Part shown: positions 32,641 through 44,706 of the stretch, piece by piece | How the letters are laid out: the number at the start of each line of letters is the position of its first letter | How positions within the stretch are numbered: position 1 is the stretch's first letter | From: Atherix ibis | Lineage: Eukaryota > Arthropoda > Insecta > Diptera > Athericidae | DNA length: 64,000 bases | Assembly: GCA_958298945.1 (NCBI GenBank) | Contig: OY282608.1 | Span: 17,027,933 to 17,091,932 of the forward strand | Direction of reading: 5' to 3' | Notes under the pieces: generated by a model | What the model was told of the DNA's origin: nothing | What the model saw: only the letters and a program-made list of their open reading frames with translations | Databases searched by the model: none | Program-made: the position numbers and the translations under genes

Positions 32641-35314
32641 TGTTGGTTTGTTGGTTTGTTGGTTTGTTGGTTTGTTGGTTTGTTGGTTTGTTGGTTTGTT
32701 GGTTTGTTGGTTTTTTGGTTTGTTGGTTTGTTGATTTGTTGGTTTGTTGGTTTGTTGATTTGTTCGTTTGTTGGTTTGTTGGTTTGTTGGTTTGTTGGCT
32801 TGTTGGCTTGTTGGGTTGTTGGTTTGTTGGCTTGTTGGTTTGTTGGTTTGTTGGTTTGTTGGTTTGTTGGTTTGTTCGTTTGTTGGTTTGTTGGTTTATT
32901 TGTTTGTTGGTTTGTTCGTTTGTTGGTTTGTTGGTTTGTTGGTTTGTTCGTTTTTTGGTTTGTTGGTTTGCTAGTTTTTTGGCTTGTTGGCTGGTTGGTT
33001 TGTTGGTTTGTTGGTTTTTTGGTTTGTTGTTTTGTTGATTTGTTCGTTTGTTGGTTTGTTGGTTTGTTGGTTTGTTGGCTTGTTGGCTTGTTGGTTTGTT
33101 GGTTTTTTGTTTTGTTGATTTGTTCGTTTGTTGGTTTGTTGGTTTGTTGGTTTGTTGGCTTGTTGGCTTGTTGGTTTGTTGGTTTGTTGGCTTGATGGTT
33201 TGTGGATTTGTTGGTTTGTTGGTTTGTTGGTTTGTTGGTTTGTTGGTTTGTTGGTTTGTTGGCTTGTTGGCTTGTTGGTTTGTTGGTTTGTTGGTTTGTT
33301 GGCTTGTTGGTTTGTTGGTTTGTTGGTTTGGTGGTTTGTTGGTTTGTTCGTTTGTTGGTTTGTTGGTTTATTTGTTTGTTGGTTTGTTCGTTTGTTGGTT
33401 TGTTGGTTTGTTCGTTTGTTGGCTTGTTTTTTTGTTGGCTTGTTGGCTTGTTGGTTTGTTGGTTTGTTGATTTGTTGGTTTGTTGGTTTGTTGGTTTGTT
33501 GGCTTGTTGGCTTGTTGGTTTGTTGGTTTGTTGGTTTGTTTGTTTGGTGGTTTGTTCGTTTGATCGTTTGTTCGTTTGTTGGTTTGTTGGTTTGTTGGTT
33601 TGTTTTTTTGTTGGTTACTTGGTTTGTTGGTTTGTTGGTTTGTTGGTTTGTTGGCTTGTTGGTTTGTCGGTTTATTGGTTTGTTGGTTTGTTGGTTGGTT
33701 GGCTTGTTGGCTTGTTGCTTTGTTGGTTTGTTCGTTTTTTGGTTTGTTGGTTTGTTGGTTTGTTGGCTTGTTTGTTTGTTGGTTTGTTGGTTTGTTGGTT
33801 TGTTGGTTTGTTGGTTTGTTGGTTTTTTGGTTTGTTGGTTTGTTGGTTTGTTGGTTTGTTGGTTTGTTGATTTGTTTGTTTGTTGGTTTGTTGGTTTGTT
33901 GGCTTGTTGGCTTGTTGGTTTGTTGGTTTGTTGGCTTGTTGGTTTATTGGTTTGTTGGTTTGTTGGTTTGTTGGTTTGTTCGTTTGTTGGTTTGTTGGTT
34001 TATTTGTTTGTTGGTTTGTTCGTTTGTTGGTTTGTTGGTTTCTTCGTTCTTTGGTTTGTTGGTTTGCTAGGTTTTTTGGCTTGTTGGCTGGTTGGTTTGT
34101 TGGTTTGTTGGCTTGTTGGTTTGTTGGTTTGTTGGTTTGTTAGTTTGTTGGTTTGTTGTATTGTTGGTTTGTTTGTTTGTTGGTTTGTTGTTTTGTTAAT
34201 TTGTTCGTTTGTTGGTTTGTTGGTTTGTTGGTTTGTTGGCTTGTTGGTTTGTTGGTTTGTTATTTTGTTGGTTTGTTGGTTTATTGGTTTGTTGGTTTGT
34301 TGGTTGGTTGGCTTGTTGGCTTGTTTGTTTGTTGGTTTGTTCGTTTGTTGGTTTGTTGGTTTGTTGGTTTGTTGGCTTGTTTGTTTGTTGGTTTGTTGGT
34401 TTGTTGGTTTGTTGGTTTGTTGGTTTTTTGGTTTGTTGGTTTGTTGATTTGTTGGTTTGTTGGTTTGTTGGTTTGTTCGTTTGTTGGTTTGTTGGTTTAT
34501 TTGTTTGTTGGTTTGTTCGTTTGTTGGTTTGTTGGTTTGTTGGTTTCTTCGTTTTTTGGTTTGTTCGTTTGCTAGTTTTTTGGCTTGTTGGCTGGTTGGT
34601 TTGTTGGCTTGTTGGTTTGTTGGTTTGTTGGTTTGTTGGTTTGTTGGTTTGTTGTATTGTTGGTTTGTTGGTTTGTTTGTTTGTTGGTTTGTTGTTTTGT
34701 TGATTTGTTCGTTTGTTGGTTTGTTGGTTTGTTGGTTTGTTGGCTTGTTGGTTTGTTGGTTTGTTGGCTTGATGGTTTGTTGATTTGTTGGTTTGTTGGT
34801 TTGTTGGTTTGTTGGTTTGTTGGTTTGTTGGTTTGTTGGTTTGTTGGTTTGTTGGTTTGTTGGTTTGTTGGTTTGTTGGTTTGTTGGTTTGTTCGTTTGT
34901 TGGTTTGTTTTTTTGTTGGTTTGTTGGTTTGTTGGTTTCTTCGTTTGTTTGTCTGTTGGTTTGTTGGTTTGTTGGTTTGTTGGTTTGTTGGCTCGTTGGT
35001 TTGTTGGTTTGTTGGTTTGTTGGTTTGTTCGTTTGTTGGCTTATTGGTTTGTTGGCTTGTTGGTTTGTTGGTTTGTTGGTTTGTTGGTTTGTTGGTTTGT
35101 TGGTTTGTTTGTTTGTTGGTGTGTTGGTGTGTTGATTTGTTGGCTTGTTGGTTTGTTGGTTTTGTGGTTTGCTGGCTTGTTGGTTTGTTGGTTTGTTGGT
35201 TTGTTCGTTTGTTGGCTTACTGGTTTGTTGCCTTGTTGGATTGTTGGTTTGTTGGTTTGTTGGTTTGTTGGTTTGTTGGTTTGTTGGTTTGTTGGTTTGT
35301 TGGTTTGTTGGTTT
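32641..35314 (+). repeat. Higher-order block F, copy 2
   Basis: This is a tandem copy of the preceding block at 2,601 bp. It is more diverged than the 4,142-bp pair: GGCTGTTTGG near 30,475 is GGCTTGTTGG here, GGTTTGTTATTTTG appears near 34,255, and GGCTCGTT appears near 34,991. After GGTTTATT it has four canonical octamers where copy 1 has three, and before the TTCTTCG word it has one fewer. The two single-octamer changes cancel, so the overall offset is kept. Confidence 0.92.
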
Positions 35315-36662
35315 ATTGGTTCGTTGGTTTGTTGGCTTGTTGGTTTGTTGGGTTTTTGGTTTGTTGGCTTGTTGGTTTGTTGGCTTGTTGGCTTGTTGGT
35401 TTGTTGGTTTGTTCGTTTGTTGGCTTTCTGGCTTGTTGGTTTGTTGGTTTGTTGGTTTGTTGGTTTGTTGGTTTGTTGGTTTGTTGGTTTGATGGCTTGT
35501 TGGCTTGTTGGCTTGTTTGTTTGTTGGTTTGTTGGTTTGTTGGTTTGTTCGTTTTTTGGTTTGTTGGCTTATTTTTTTGTTGTTTTGTTGGATTGCTGGT
35601 TTGTTGGCTTATTGGTTTGTTGGTTTGTTGGTTTGTTGGTTTGTTGGCTTGTTGGCTTGGTGGTTTGTTGTTTTGTTGGTTTGTTGGCTTGTTGGCTTGT
35701 TGGTTTGGTTTGTTGGTTTGTTGGTTTGTTGGTTTGTTTGTTTGTTGGTTTGTTCGTTTGTTGGTTTGTGGGTTTGTTGGTTTGTTGGCTTGTTGGTTTG
35801 TTGGTTTGTTGGTTTGTTGGATTGTTGGTTTGTTGGTTTGTTGGCTTGTTGGTTTGTTGGTTTGTTGGTTTGTTCGTTTGTTGGCTTGTTTTTTTGTTGG
35901 CTTGTTGGCTTGTTTGTTTGTTTGTTTGTTGGTTTGTTGGTTTGTTGGTTTGTTGGTTTGTTGGCTTGTTGGTTTGTTGGTTTGTTGGTTTGTTTGTTTG
36001 CTGGTTTGTTCGTTTGTTTTTTTTGTTGGTTTGTTGGTTTGTTGGTTTGTTTTTTTGTTGGTTACTTGGTTTGTTGGTTTGTTGGTTTGTTGGCTTGTTG
36101 GCTTGGTGGTTTTTTGGTTTGTTCGTTTGTTGGTTTGTTGGTTTGTTGGTTTGTTGGTTTGTTGGTTTGTTGGTTTATTGGTTTGTTGGTTTGTTGGTTT
36201 GTTGGCTTGTTGGCTTGTTGGTTTGTTGGTTTGTTTGTTTGTTGGTTTGTTGGTTTGTTGGTTTGTTGGTTTGTTGGTTTGTTGGTTTGTTGGCTTGTTG
36301 GTTTGTTGGCTTGTTGACTTGTTGGCTTGTTGGTTTGTTAGTTTGTTCGTTTGTTGGTTTGCTGATTTGTCAATTTGTTGGTTTATTGGGTTGTTGGTTT
36401 GTTATTTTGTTGGCTTGTTGGCTTGTTGGTTTGTTGGTTTGTATGTTTGTTGGTTTGTTGGTTTGTTGGTTTGTTGGTTTGTTTGTTTGTTGGTTTGTTT
36501 GTTGGTTGGTTTGTTCGTTTCTTGGTTTGTTGGTTTGTTGGTTTGTTAGCATGTTTGTTTGTTGGTTTTTTGGCTTCTTGGTTTGTTGGTTTGTTGGTTT
36601 GTTGGTTTGTTAGTTTGTTGGTTTTTTGGTTTGTTGGTTTGTTGGTTTGTTGGTTTGTTGGT
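35315..36662 (+). repeat. Transition mosaic
   Basis: This is octamer array with pieces resembling the 24.7-27.5 kb mosaic (GGGTTTTTGG near 35,350, GGATTGCTGG near 35,589). It has several slips: GGTTTGGTTTG near 35,703 and a T8 run followed by GTTGG near 36,017. The right end (GTCAATTTGTTGG near 36,367, GTATGTTTG near 36,441) recurs at 37,300 and 37,369, offset about 928 bp. There is no gene. Confidence 0.82.
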
Positions 36663-37878
36663 TTGTTAGTTTGTTCGTTTGTTGATTTGTTGGTTTGTTG
36701 GTTTGTTGGTTTGTTCGTTTGTTGGTTTGTTTGTTTGTTGGTTTGTTGGTTTGTTCGTTTGTTGTTTTGTTGGTTTGTTGGTTTGTTCGTTTGTTGGTTT
36801 GTTGGTTTGTTGGTTTGTTGGTTTGTTGGTTTGTTGGGTTGTTTGTTTGTTGGTTTGTTCGTTTGTTGGTTTGTTGGTTTGTTTGTTTTTTGGTTTGTTG
36901 GTTTGTTGGTTTTTTGGGTTGTTGGCTGTTTGGTTTGTTGGTTTGTTCGTTTGCTAGTTTGTTCGTTTGTTGGTTTGTTTGTTTGTTGGTTTGTTGGTTT
37001 GTTGGTTTGTTGGTTTGTTGGTTTGTTGTTTTGTTGATTTGTTCGTTTGTTGGTTTGTTGGTTTGTTGGTTTGTTGGCTTGTTGGTTTGTTGGTTTGTAG
37101 GCTTGACGGTTTGTTGATTTGTTGGTTTGTTGGTTTGTTGGTTTGTTGGTTTGTTGGTTTGTTGGTTTGTTGGTTTGTTGGTTTGTTGGTTTGTTCGTTT
37201 GTTGGTTTGTTTGTTTGTTGGTTTGTTGTTTTGTTGATTTGTTCGTTTGTTGGTTTGTTGGTTTGTTAGTTTGTTCGTTTGTTGGTTTGCTGATTTGTCA
37301 ATTTGTTGGTTTATTGGGTTGTTGGTTTGTTATTTTGTTGGCTTGTTGGCTTGTTGGTTTGTTGGTTTGTATGTTTGTTGGTTTGTTGGTTTGTTGGTTT
37401 GTTGGTTTGTTTGTTTGTTGGTTTGTTTGTTGGTTGGTTTGTTCGTTTCTTGGTTTGTTGGTTTGTTGGTTTGTTGGCTTGATGGTTTGTTGGTTTTTTG
37501 GCTTCTTGGTTTGTTGGTTTGTTGGTTTGTTGGTTTGTTAGTTTGTTGGTTTTTTGGTTTGTTGGTTTGTTGGTTTGTTGGTTTGTTGGTTTGTTAGTTT
37601 GTCCGTTTGTTGATTTGTTGGTTTGTTGGTTTGTTCGTTTGTTGGTTTGTTTGTTTGTTGGTTTGTTGGTTTGTTCGTTTGTTGGTTTGTCGGTTTGTTG
37701 GTTTGTTCGTTTGTTGGTTTGTTGGTTTGTTTGTTTTTTGGTTTGTTGGTTTGTTGGTTTTTTGGGTTGTTGGCTGTTTGGTTTGTTGGTTTGTCCGTTT
37801 GCTAGTTTGTTCGTTTGTTGGTTTGTTTGTTTGTTGGTTTGTTGGTTTGTTGGTTTGTTGGTTTGTTGGTTTGTTGGT
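36663..37878 (+). repeat. Higher-order block G, copy 1 (about 1.22 kb)
   Basis: This is the first copy of a tandem unit, offset 1,216 bp on the left (A at 36,668 and 37,884), about 1,224 bp mid-way (GTAGGCTTGACGG near 37,097 and 38,321), and 1,248 bp on the right (GTATG at 37,370 and 38,618). The stepwise rise in multiples of 8 means copy 2 gained about four octamers. The word GGGTTGTTGGCTGTTTGG occurs twice in this copy (near 36,915 and 37,764). Confidence 0.87.
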
Positions 37879-39125
37879 TTGTTAGTTTGTTCGTTTGTTG
37901 ATTTGTTGGTTTGTTGGTTTGTTGGTTTGGTCGTTTGTTGGTTTGTTTGTTTGTTGGTTTGTTGGTTTGTTCGTTTGTTGTTTTGTTGGTTTGTTGGTTT
38001 GTTCGTTTGTTGGTTTGTTGGTTTGTTGGTTTGTTGGTTTGTTGGTTTGTTGGGTTGTTTGTTTGTTGGTTTGTTCGTTTGTTGGTTTGTTGGTTTGTTT
38101 GTTTTTTGGTTTGTTGGTTTGTTGGTTTTTTGGGTTGTTGGCTGTTTGGTTTGTTGGTTTGTTCGTTTGCTAGTTTGTTCGTTTGTTGGTTTGTTTGTTT
38201 GTTGGTTTGTTGGTTTGTTGGTTTGTTGGTTTGTTGGTTTGTTGGTTTGTTGTTTTGTTGATTTGTTCGTTTGTTGGTTTGTTGGTTTGTTGGTTTGTTG
38301 GCTTGTTGGTTTGTTGGTTTGTAGGCTTGACGGTTTGTTGATTTGTTGGTTTGTTGGTTTGTTGGTTTGTTGGTTTGTTGGTTTGTTGGTTTGTTGGTTT
38401 GTTGGTTTGTTGGTTTGTTGGTTTGTTGGTTTGTTCGTTTGTTGGTTTGTTTGTTTGTTGGTTTGTTGTTTTGTTGATTTGTTCGTTTGTTGGTTTGTTG
38501 GTTTGTTAGTTTGTTCGTTTGTTGGTTTGCTGATTTATCAATTTGTTGGTTTATTGGGTTGTTGGTTTGTTATTTTGTTGGCTTGTTGGCTTGTTGGCTT
38601 GTTGGTTTGTTGGTTTGTATGTTTGTTGGTTTGTTGGTTTGTTGGTTTGTTGGTTTGTTTGTTTGTTGGTTTGTTTGTTGGTTGGTTTGTTCGTTTCTTG
38701 GTTTGTTGGTTTGTTGGTTTGTTGGCTTGATGGTTTGTTGGTTTTTTGGCTTCTTGGTTTGTTGGTTTGTTGGTTTGTTGGTTTGTTAGTTTGTTGGTTT
38801 TTTGGTTTGTTGGTTTGTTGGTTTGTTGGTTTGTTGGTTTGTTAGTTTGTCCGTTTGTTGATTTGTTGGTTTGTTGGTTTGTTCGTTTGTTGGTTTGTTT
38901 GTTTGTTGGTTTGTTGGTTTGTTCGTTTGTTGGTTTGTCGGTTTGTTGGTTTGTTCGTTTGTTGGTTTGTTGGTTTGTTTGTTTTTTGGTTTGTTGGTTT
39001 GTTGGTTTTTTGGGTTGTTGGCTGTTTGGTTTGTTGGTTTGTCCGTTTGCTAGTTTGTTCGTTTGTTGGTTTGTTTGTTTGTTGGTTTGTTGGTTTGTTG
39101 GTTTGTTGGTTTGTTGGTTTGTTGG
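37879..39125 (+). repeat. Higher-order block G, copy 2
   Basis: This is a tandem copy of the preceding unit with about four extra octamers. It keeps GTAGGCTTGACGG near 38,321, GTATG at 38,618, TTGTCCGTTTG near 38,848, and GGCTGTTTGG near 38,140 and 39,020. It ends near 39,125, where GGTTTTTTGGCTTG replaces the expected canonical octamers. Confidence 0.87.
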
Positions 39126-42100
39126 TTTGTTGGTTTTTTGGCTTGTTGGTTTGTTGGTTTGTTAGTTTGTTCGTTTGTTGGCTTGTTGGTTTGTTGGCTT
39201 TTTGGCTTGTTGGTTTGTTGGTTTGTTGGTTTGTTGGTTTGTTGGTTTGTTGGTTTGTTCGTTTGTTGGTTTGTTGGTTTGTTGGTTTGTTCGTTTGTTG
39301 GTGTGTTGGTGTGTTGATTTGTTGGCTTGTTGGTTTGTTTGTTTTGTGGTTTGTTGGTTGGTTGGTTTGTTTGTTTGTTAGTTTGTTCGTTTGTTGGCTT
39401 GTGGGTTTGTTGGTTTGTTGGCTTGTTTGTTTATTGGTTTGTTGGCTTGTTGGTTTGTTGGTTTGTTGGTTTGTTGGCTTGTTGGCTTGTTGGTTTGTTG
39501 GTTTGTTGGTTTGTTGGTTTGTTGGTTTGTTGATTTTTTGGTTTGTTGGTTTGTTGGTTTATTGGCCTGTTGGTTTGTTGGTTTGTTGGCTTGTTGGATT
39601 GTTGGTTTGTTAGTTTATTGGCTTGTTGGTTTGTTGGTTTGTTGGCTTGTTGGTTTGTTGGTTTGTTGGTTTGTTGGCTTGTTGGCTTGTTGGCTTTTTG
39701 GTTACTTGGTTTGTTGGTTTGTTGGTTTGTTGGCTTGTTGGTTTGTTGGCTTGTCGGTTTGTTGGTTTGTTGGTTTGTTGGCTTGTTGGTTTGTTGGTTT
39801 GTTGGCTTGTTGGCTTGTTGGTTTGTTCGTTTGTTGGTTTGTTGGTTTGTTGGTTTGTTGGTTTGTTTGTTTATTGGTTTGTTGTCTTGTTGGTTTGTTG
39901 GTTTGTTGGTTTGTTGGTTTATTTGTTTGTTGGTTTGTTCGTTTGTTGGTTTGTTGGTTTGTTGGTTTGTTCGTTTTTTGGTTTGTTGGTTTGTTAGTTT
40001 TTGGCTTGTTGGCTGATTGGTTTGTTGGTTTGTTGGCTCGTTGGTTTGTTGGTTTGTTGGTTTGTTGGTTTGTTGATTTATTGTATTGTTGGTTTTTTGG
40101 TTTGTTGGTTTGTTGGTTTGTTCTTTTGTTGATTTGTTCGTTTGTTAGTTTGTTAGTTTGTTGGTTTGTTGGTTTATTTTCTTGTTGGTTTGTTGGTTTG
40201 TTGGCTTGATGGTTTGTTGATTTGTTGGTTTGTTGGTTTGTTGGTTTGTTGGTTTGTTGGTTTGTTTGTTTGTTGGTTTGTTGGTTTGTTGGTTTGTTTG
40301 TTTGTTCGTTTGTTGGTTTGTTTGTTTGTTGGTTTGTTGGTTTGTTGGTTTGTTCGTTTGTTGGTTTGTTGGTTTGTTGGTTTGTTGGTTTGTTGGTTTG
40401 TTCGTTTGTTGGTTTGTTGGTTTGTTGGTTTGTTGGTTTGTTGGTTTGTTGGTTTGTTTGTTTGTTAGTTTGTTTGTTTGTTGGTTTGTTCGTTTGTTGG
40501 TTTGTTGGTTGGTTCGTTTGTTGGTTTGTTAGTTTGTTGGTTTTTTGGCTTGTTAGCTTGTTGGTTTGTTGGTTTGTTCGTTTGTTGGTTTGTTTGTTTG
40601 TTGGTTTGTGTGTCTGTTGATTTGTTGGTTTGTTGGTTTGTTGGTTTGTTGGTTTGTTGGCTTGTTGGTTTGTTGGTTTGTTGGTTTGTTGGCTTATTGG
40701 TTTGTTGGCTTGTTGGTTTGTTGGTTTGTTGGTTTGTTGGTTTGTTGGTTTGTTGGTTTGTTGGTTTGTTGGTTTATTTGTTTGTTGGTGTGTTGGTGTG
40801 TTGATTTGTTGGCTTGTTGGTTTGTTGGTTTTGTGGTTTGTTGGCTTGTTGGTTTGTTGGTTTGTTGGTTTGTTCGTTTGTTGGCTTGTTGGTTTGTTGC
40901 CTTGTTGGCTTGTTGGTTTGTTGTTTTGTTGGTTTGTTGGTTTGTTGGTTTGTTGGTTTGTTGGTTTGTTGGTTTGTTGGTTTATTGGTTTGTTCGTTTG
41001 TTGGCTTGTTGGTTTGTTGGGTTTTTGGTTTGTTGGCTTGTTGGTTTGTTGGCTTGTTGGCTTGTTGGTTTGTTGGTTTGTTCGTTTGTTGGCTTGTTGG
41101 CTTGTTGGTTTGTTGGTTTGTTGGTTTGTTGGTTTGTTGGTTTGTTGGTTTGTTGGCTTGTTGGCTTGTTGGCTTGTTGGCTTGTTGGTTTGTTGGTTTG
41201 TTGGTTTGTTGGTTTGTTGGTTTGTTCGTTTTTTGGTTTGTTGGCTTGTTTTCTTATTGGTTTGTTGGATTGCTGGTTTGTTGGCTTATTGGTTTGTTGG
41301 TTTGTTGGTTTGTTGGCTTGTTGGCTTGTTGGTTTGTGGGTTTGTTGGTTTGTTGGTTTGTTGGTTTGTTTGTTTGTTGGTTTGTTCGTTTGTTGGTTTG
41401 TGGGTTTGTTGGTTTGTTGGCTTGTTGGTTTGTTGGTTTGTTAGTTTGTTGGTTTGTTGGTTTGTTGGTTTGTTGGCTTGTTAATTTGTTGGTTTGTTGG
41501 TTTGTTCGTTTGTTGGCTTGTTTTTTTGTTGGCTTGTTGGCTTGTTGGTTTGTTGGTTTGTTGGTTTGTTGGTTTGTTGGTTTGTTGGTTTGTTGGCTTG
41601 TTGGCTTGTTGGTTTGTTGGTTTGTTGGTTTGTTTGTTTGTTTGTTTGGTGGTTTGTTCGTTTGTTGGTTTGTTGGTTTGTTGGTTTGTTTTTTTGTTGG
41701 TTACTTGGTTTGTTGGTTTGTTGGTTTGTTGGTTTGTTGGTTTGTTGGCTTGTTGGTTTGTTGGTTTGTTCGTTTGTTGGTTTGTTGGTTTGTTGGTTTG
41801 TTGGTTTGTTGGTTTGTTGGTTTGTTGGTTTATTGGTTTGTTGGTTTGTTGGTTGGTTGGCTTGTTGGCTTGTTGGCTTGTTGGTTTGTTGGTTTGTTCG
41901 TTTTTTGGTTTGTTGCTTTGTGGGTTTGTTGGTTTGTTGGTTTGTTTGTTTGTTGGTTTGTTGGTTTGTTGGCTTGTTGGTTTGTTGGCTTGTTGGCTTG
42001 TTGGCTTGTTGGTTTATTAGTTTGTTCGTTTGTTGGTTTGCTGGTTTGTCAATTTGTTAGTTTATTGGGTTGTTGGTTTGTTATTTTGTTGGCTTGTTGG

Positions 42101-43486
42101 CTTGTTGGCTTGTTGGTTTGTTGGTTTGTTGGTTTGTTGGCTTGCTAGTTTGTTGGTTTGTTTGTTTGTTGGTTTGTTGGTTTGTTGGTTTGTTTGTTTG
42201 TTGGTTTGTTTCTTGGTTTGTTGGTTTGTTGGTTTGTTGGCATGTTTGTTTGTTGGTTTTTTGGCTTCTTGGTTTGTTGGTTTGTTGGTTTGTTGGATTG
42301 TTAGTTTGTTGGTTTTTTGGTTTCTTGGTTTGTTGGTTTGTTGGTTTGTTGGTTTGTTAGTTTGTTCGTTTGTTCGTTTGTTGATTTGTTGGTTTGTTGG
42401 TTTGTTGGTTTGTTCGTTTGTTGGTTTGTTTGTTTGTTGGTTTGTTGGTTTGTTCGTTTGTTGGTTTGTTGGTTTGTTGGTTTGTTCGTTTGTTGGTTTG
42501 TTTGTTTGTTGGTTTGTTGGTTTGTTCGTTTGTTGGTTTGTTGGTTTGTTGGTTTGTTCGTTTGTTGGATTGTTAGTTTGTTCGTTTTCTAGTTTGTTCG
42601 TTTGTTGGTTTGTTTGTTTGTTTGTTTGTTGGTTTGTTGGTTTGTTGGTTTGTTGGTTTGTTGGCTTGTTGGTTTGTTGGTTTGTTAGTTTGTTCGTTTG
42701 TTGGCTTGTTGGTTTGTTGGCTTTTTGGCTTGTTGGTTTGTTGGTTTGTTGGTTTGGTGGTTTGTTGGTTTGTTGGTTTATTGGTTTGTTGGTTTGTTGG
42801 TTTGTTGGTTTGTTCGTTTGTTGTTGTGTTGGTGTGTTGATTTGTTGGCTTGTTGGTTTGTTGGTTTTGTGGTTTGTTGGCGGGTTGGTTTGTTGGTTTG
42901 TTAGTTTGGTCGTTTGTTGGCTTGTGTTTGTTGGGTTGTTGGCTTGTTGGTTTGTTGGTTTGTTGGTTTGTTGGTTTGATGGTTTGTTGGTTTGTTGGTT
43001 TGTTGGTTTGTTGGTTTGTTGGTTTGTTGGTTTGTTGGTTTGTTGGCTTGTTGGTTTGTTGGTTTGTTGGTTTGTTGGTTTGTTGGTTTGTTGGTTTGTT
43101 GGCTTGTTGGCTTGTTGGTTTGTTGGTTTGTTGGTTTGTTTGTTTGGTGGTTTGTTCGTTTGTTCGTTTGTTCGTTTGTTCGTTTGTTGGTTTGTTGGTT
43201 TGTTGGTTTGTTTTTTTGTTGGTTACTTGGTTTGTTGGTTTGTTGGTTTGTTGGCTTGTTGGCTTGTTGGTTTGTTGGTTTGTTGGTTTGTTGGTTTGTT
43301 GGATTGTTGGTTTGTTGGTTTGTTGGTTTGTTGGTTTGTTGGCTTGTTGGTTTGTTGGCTTGTTGGCTTGTTGGTTTGTTGGTTTGTCCGTTTGTTGGCT
43401 TGTTGGCTTGTTGGTTTGTTGGTTTGTTGGTTTGTTCGTTTGTTGGTTTATTGGTTTGTTGGTTTGTTGGCTTGTTGGCTTGTTGG
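39126..43486 (+). repeat. Mosaic of modules seen elsewhere
   Basis: This is a patchwork of pieces resembling other blocks: paired GGTGTGTT near 39,300, 40,788 and (as TTGTTGTGTTGGTGTG) 42,818; GGATTGCTGG near 41,268; GTCAATTTGTTAGTTTATTGGG near 42,048; and four CGTTTGTT units at 43,157-43,188. One CGGG word at 42,881 is unusual for the array. There is no clean two-copy tandem period, no gene and no non-repeat sequence. Confidence 0.82.
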
Positions 43487-44706
43487 CTTGTTGGCTTGTT
43501 GGTTTGTTGGTTTGTTGGTTTGTTGGTTTGTTGGTTTGTTCGTTTTTCGGTTTGTTGGCTTGTTATCTTGTTGGTTTGTTGGATTGCTGGTTTGTTGGCT
43601 TATTGGTTTGTTGGTTTGTTGGTTTGTTGGCTTGTTGGCTTGTTGGTTTGTGGGTTTGTTGGTTTGTTGGTTTGTTGGTTTGTTTGTTTGTTGGTTTGTT
43701 CGTTTGTTGGTTTGTGGGTTTGTTGGTTTGTTGGCTTGTTGGTTTGTTGGTTTGTTGGTTTGTTCGTTTGTTGGCTTATTTTTTTTTGGCTTGTTGGCTT
43801 GTTGGTTTGTTGGTTTGTTGGTTTGTTGGTTTGTTGGTTTGTTGGTTTATTGGTTTGTTGGCTTGTTGGCTTGTTGGTTTGTTGGTATTGTTGGTTTGTT
43901 TGTTTGGTGGTTTGTTCGTTTGTTCGTTTGTTGGTTTGTTGGTTTGTTGGTTTGTTTTTTTGTTGGTTCCTTGGTTTGTTGGTTTGTTGGTTTGTTGGTT
44001 TGTTGGCTTGTTGGCTTATTGGTTTCTTGGTTTGTTCGTTTGTTGGTTTGTTGGTTTGTTGGTTTGTTGGTTTGTTGGTTTGTTGGTTTGTTGGTTTGTT
44101 GGTTTATTGGTTTGTTGGTTTGTTGGTTGGTTGGCTTGTTGGCTTGTTGGTTTGTTGGTTTGTTCGTTTGTTGGTTTGTTGCTTTGTGGGTTTGTTGGTT
44201 TGTTGGTTTGTTTGTTTGTTGGTTTGTTGGTTTGTTGGCTTGTTGGTTTGTTGGCTTGTTGGCTTGTTGGCTTGTTGGTTTATTAGTTTGTTCGTTTGTT
44301 GGTTTGCTGGTTTGTCAATTTGTTAGTTTATTGGGTTGTTGGTTTGTTATTTTGTTGGCTTGTTGGCTTGTTGGCTTGTTGGTTTGTTGGTTTGTTGGTT
44401 TGTTGGCTTGCTAGTTTGTTGGTTTGTTTGTTTGTTAGTTTGTTGGTTTGTTTGTTTGTTGGTTTGTTTCTTGGTTTGTTGGTTTGCTGGTTTGTTGGCA
44501 TGTTTATTTGTTGGTTTTTTGGCTTCTTGGTTTGTTGGTTTGTTGGTTTGTTGGTATGTTAGTTTGTTGGTTTTTTGGTTTGTTGGTTTGTTGGTTTGTT
44601 GGTTTGTTAGTTTGTTCGTTTGTTCGTTTGTTGATTTGTTGGTTTGTTGGTTTGTTCGTTTGTTGGTTTGTTTGTTTGATGGTTTGTTCGTTTGTTGGAT
44701 TGTTAG
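43487..44706 (+). repeat. Higher-order block H, copy 1 (1,220/1,212-bp unit)
   Basis: This is the first of two tandem copies. Landmarks are CGTTTTTCGG at 43,541, TTATCTTG near 43,563, a long T-run before GGCTTG ending at 43,787, the slip GGTATTGTTGG near 43,884, and GGTTCCTTGG near 43,967. The offset to copy 2 is 1,220 bp on the left and 1,212 bp on the right, a one-octamer change. Confidence 0.9.

Noticed and set aside
42870..42895. CGGG word as the edge of unique DNA
   Set aside because: It is a two-base variant octamer with normal repeat on both sides, not a boundary.
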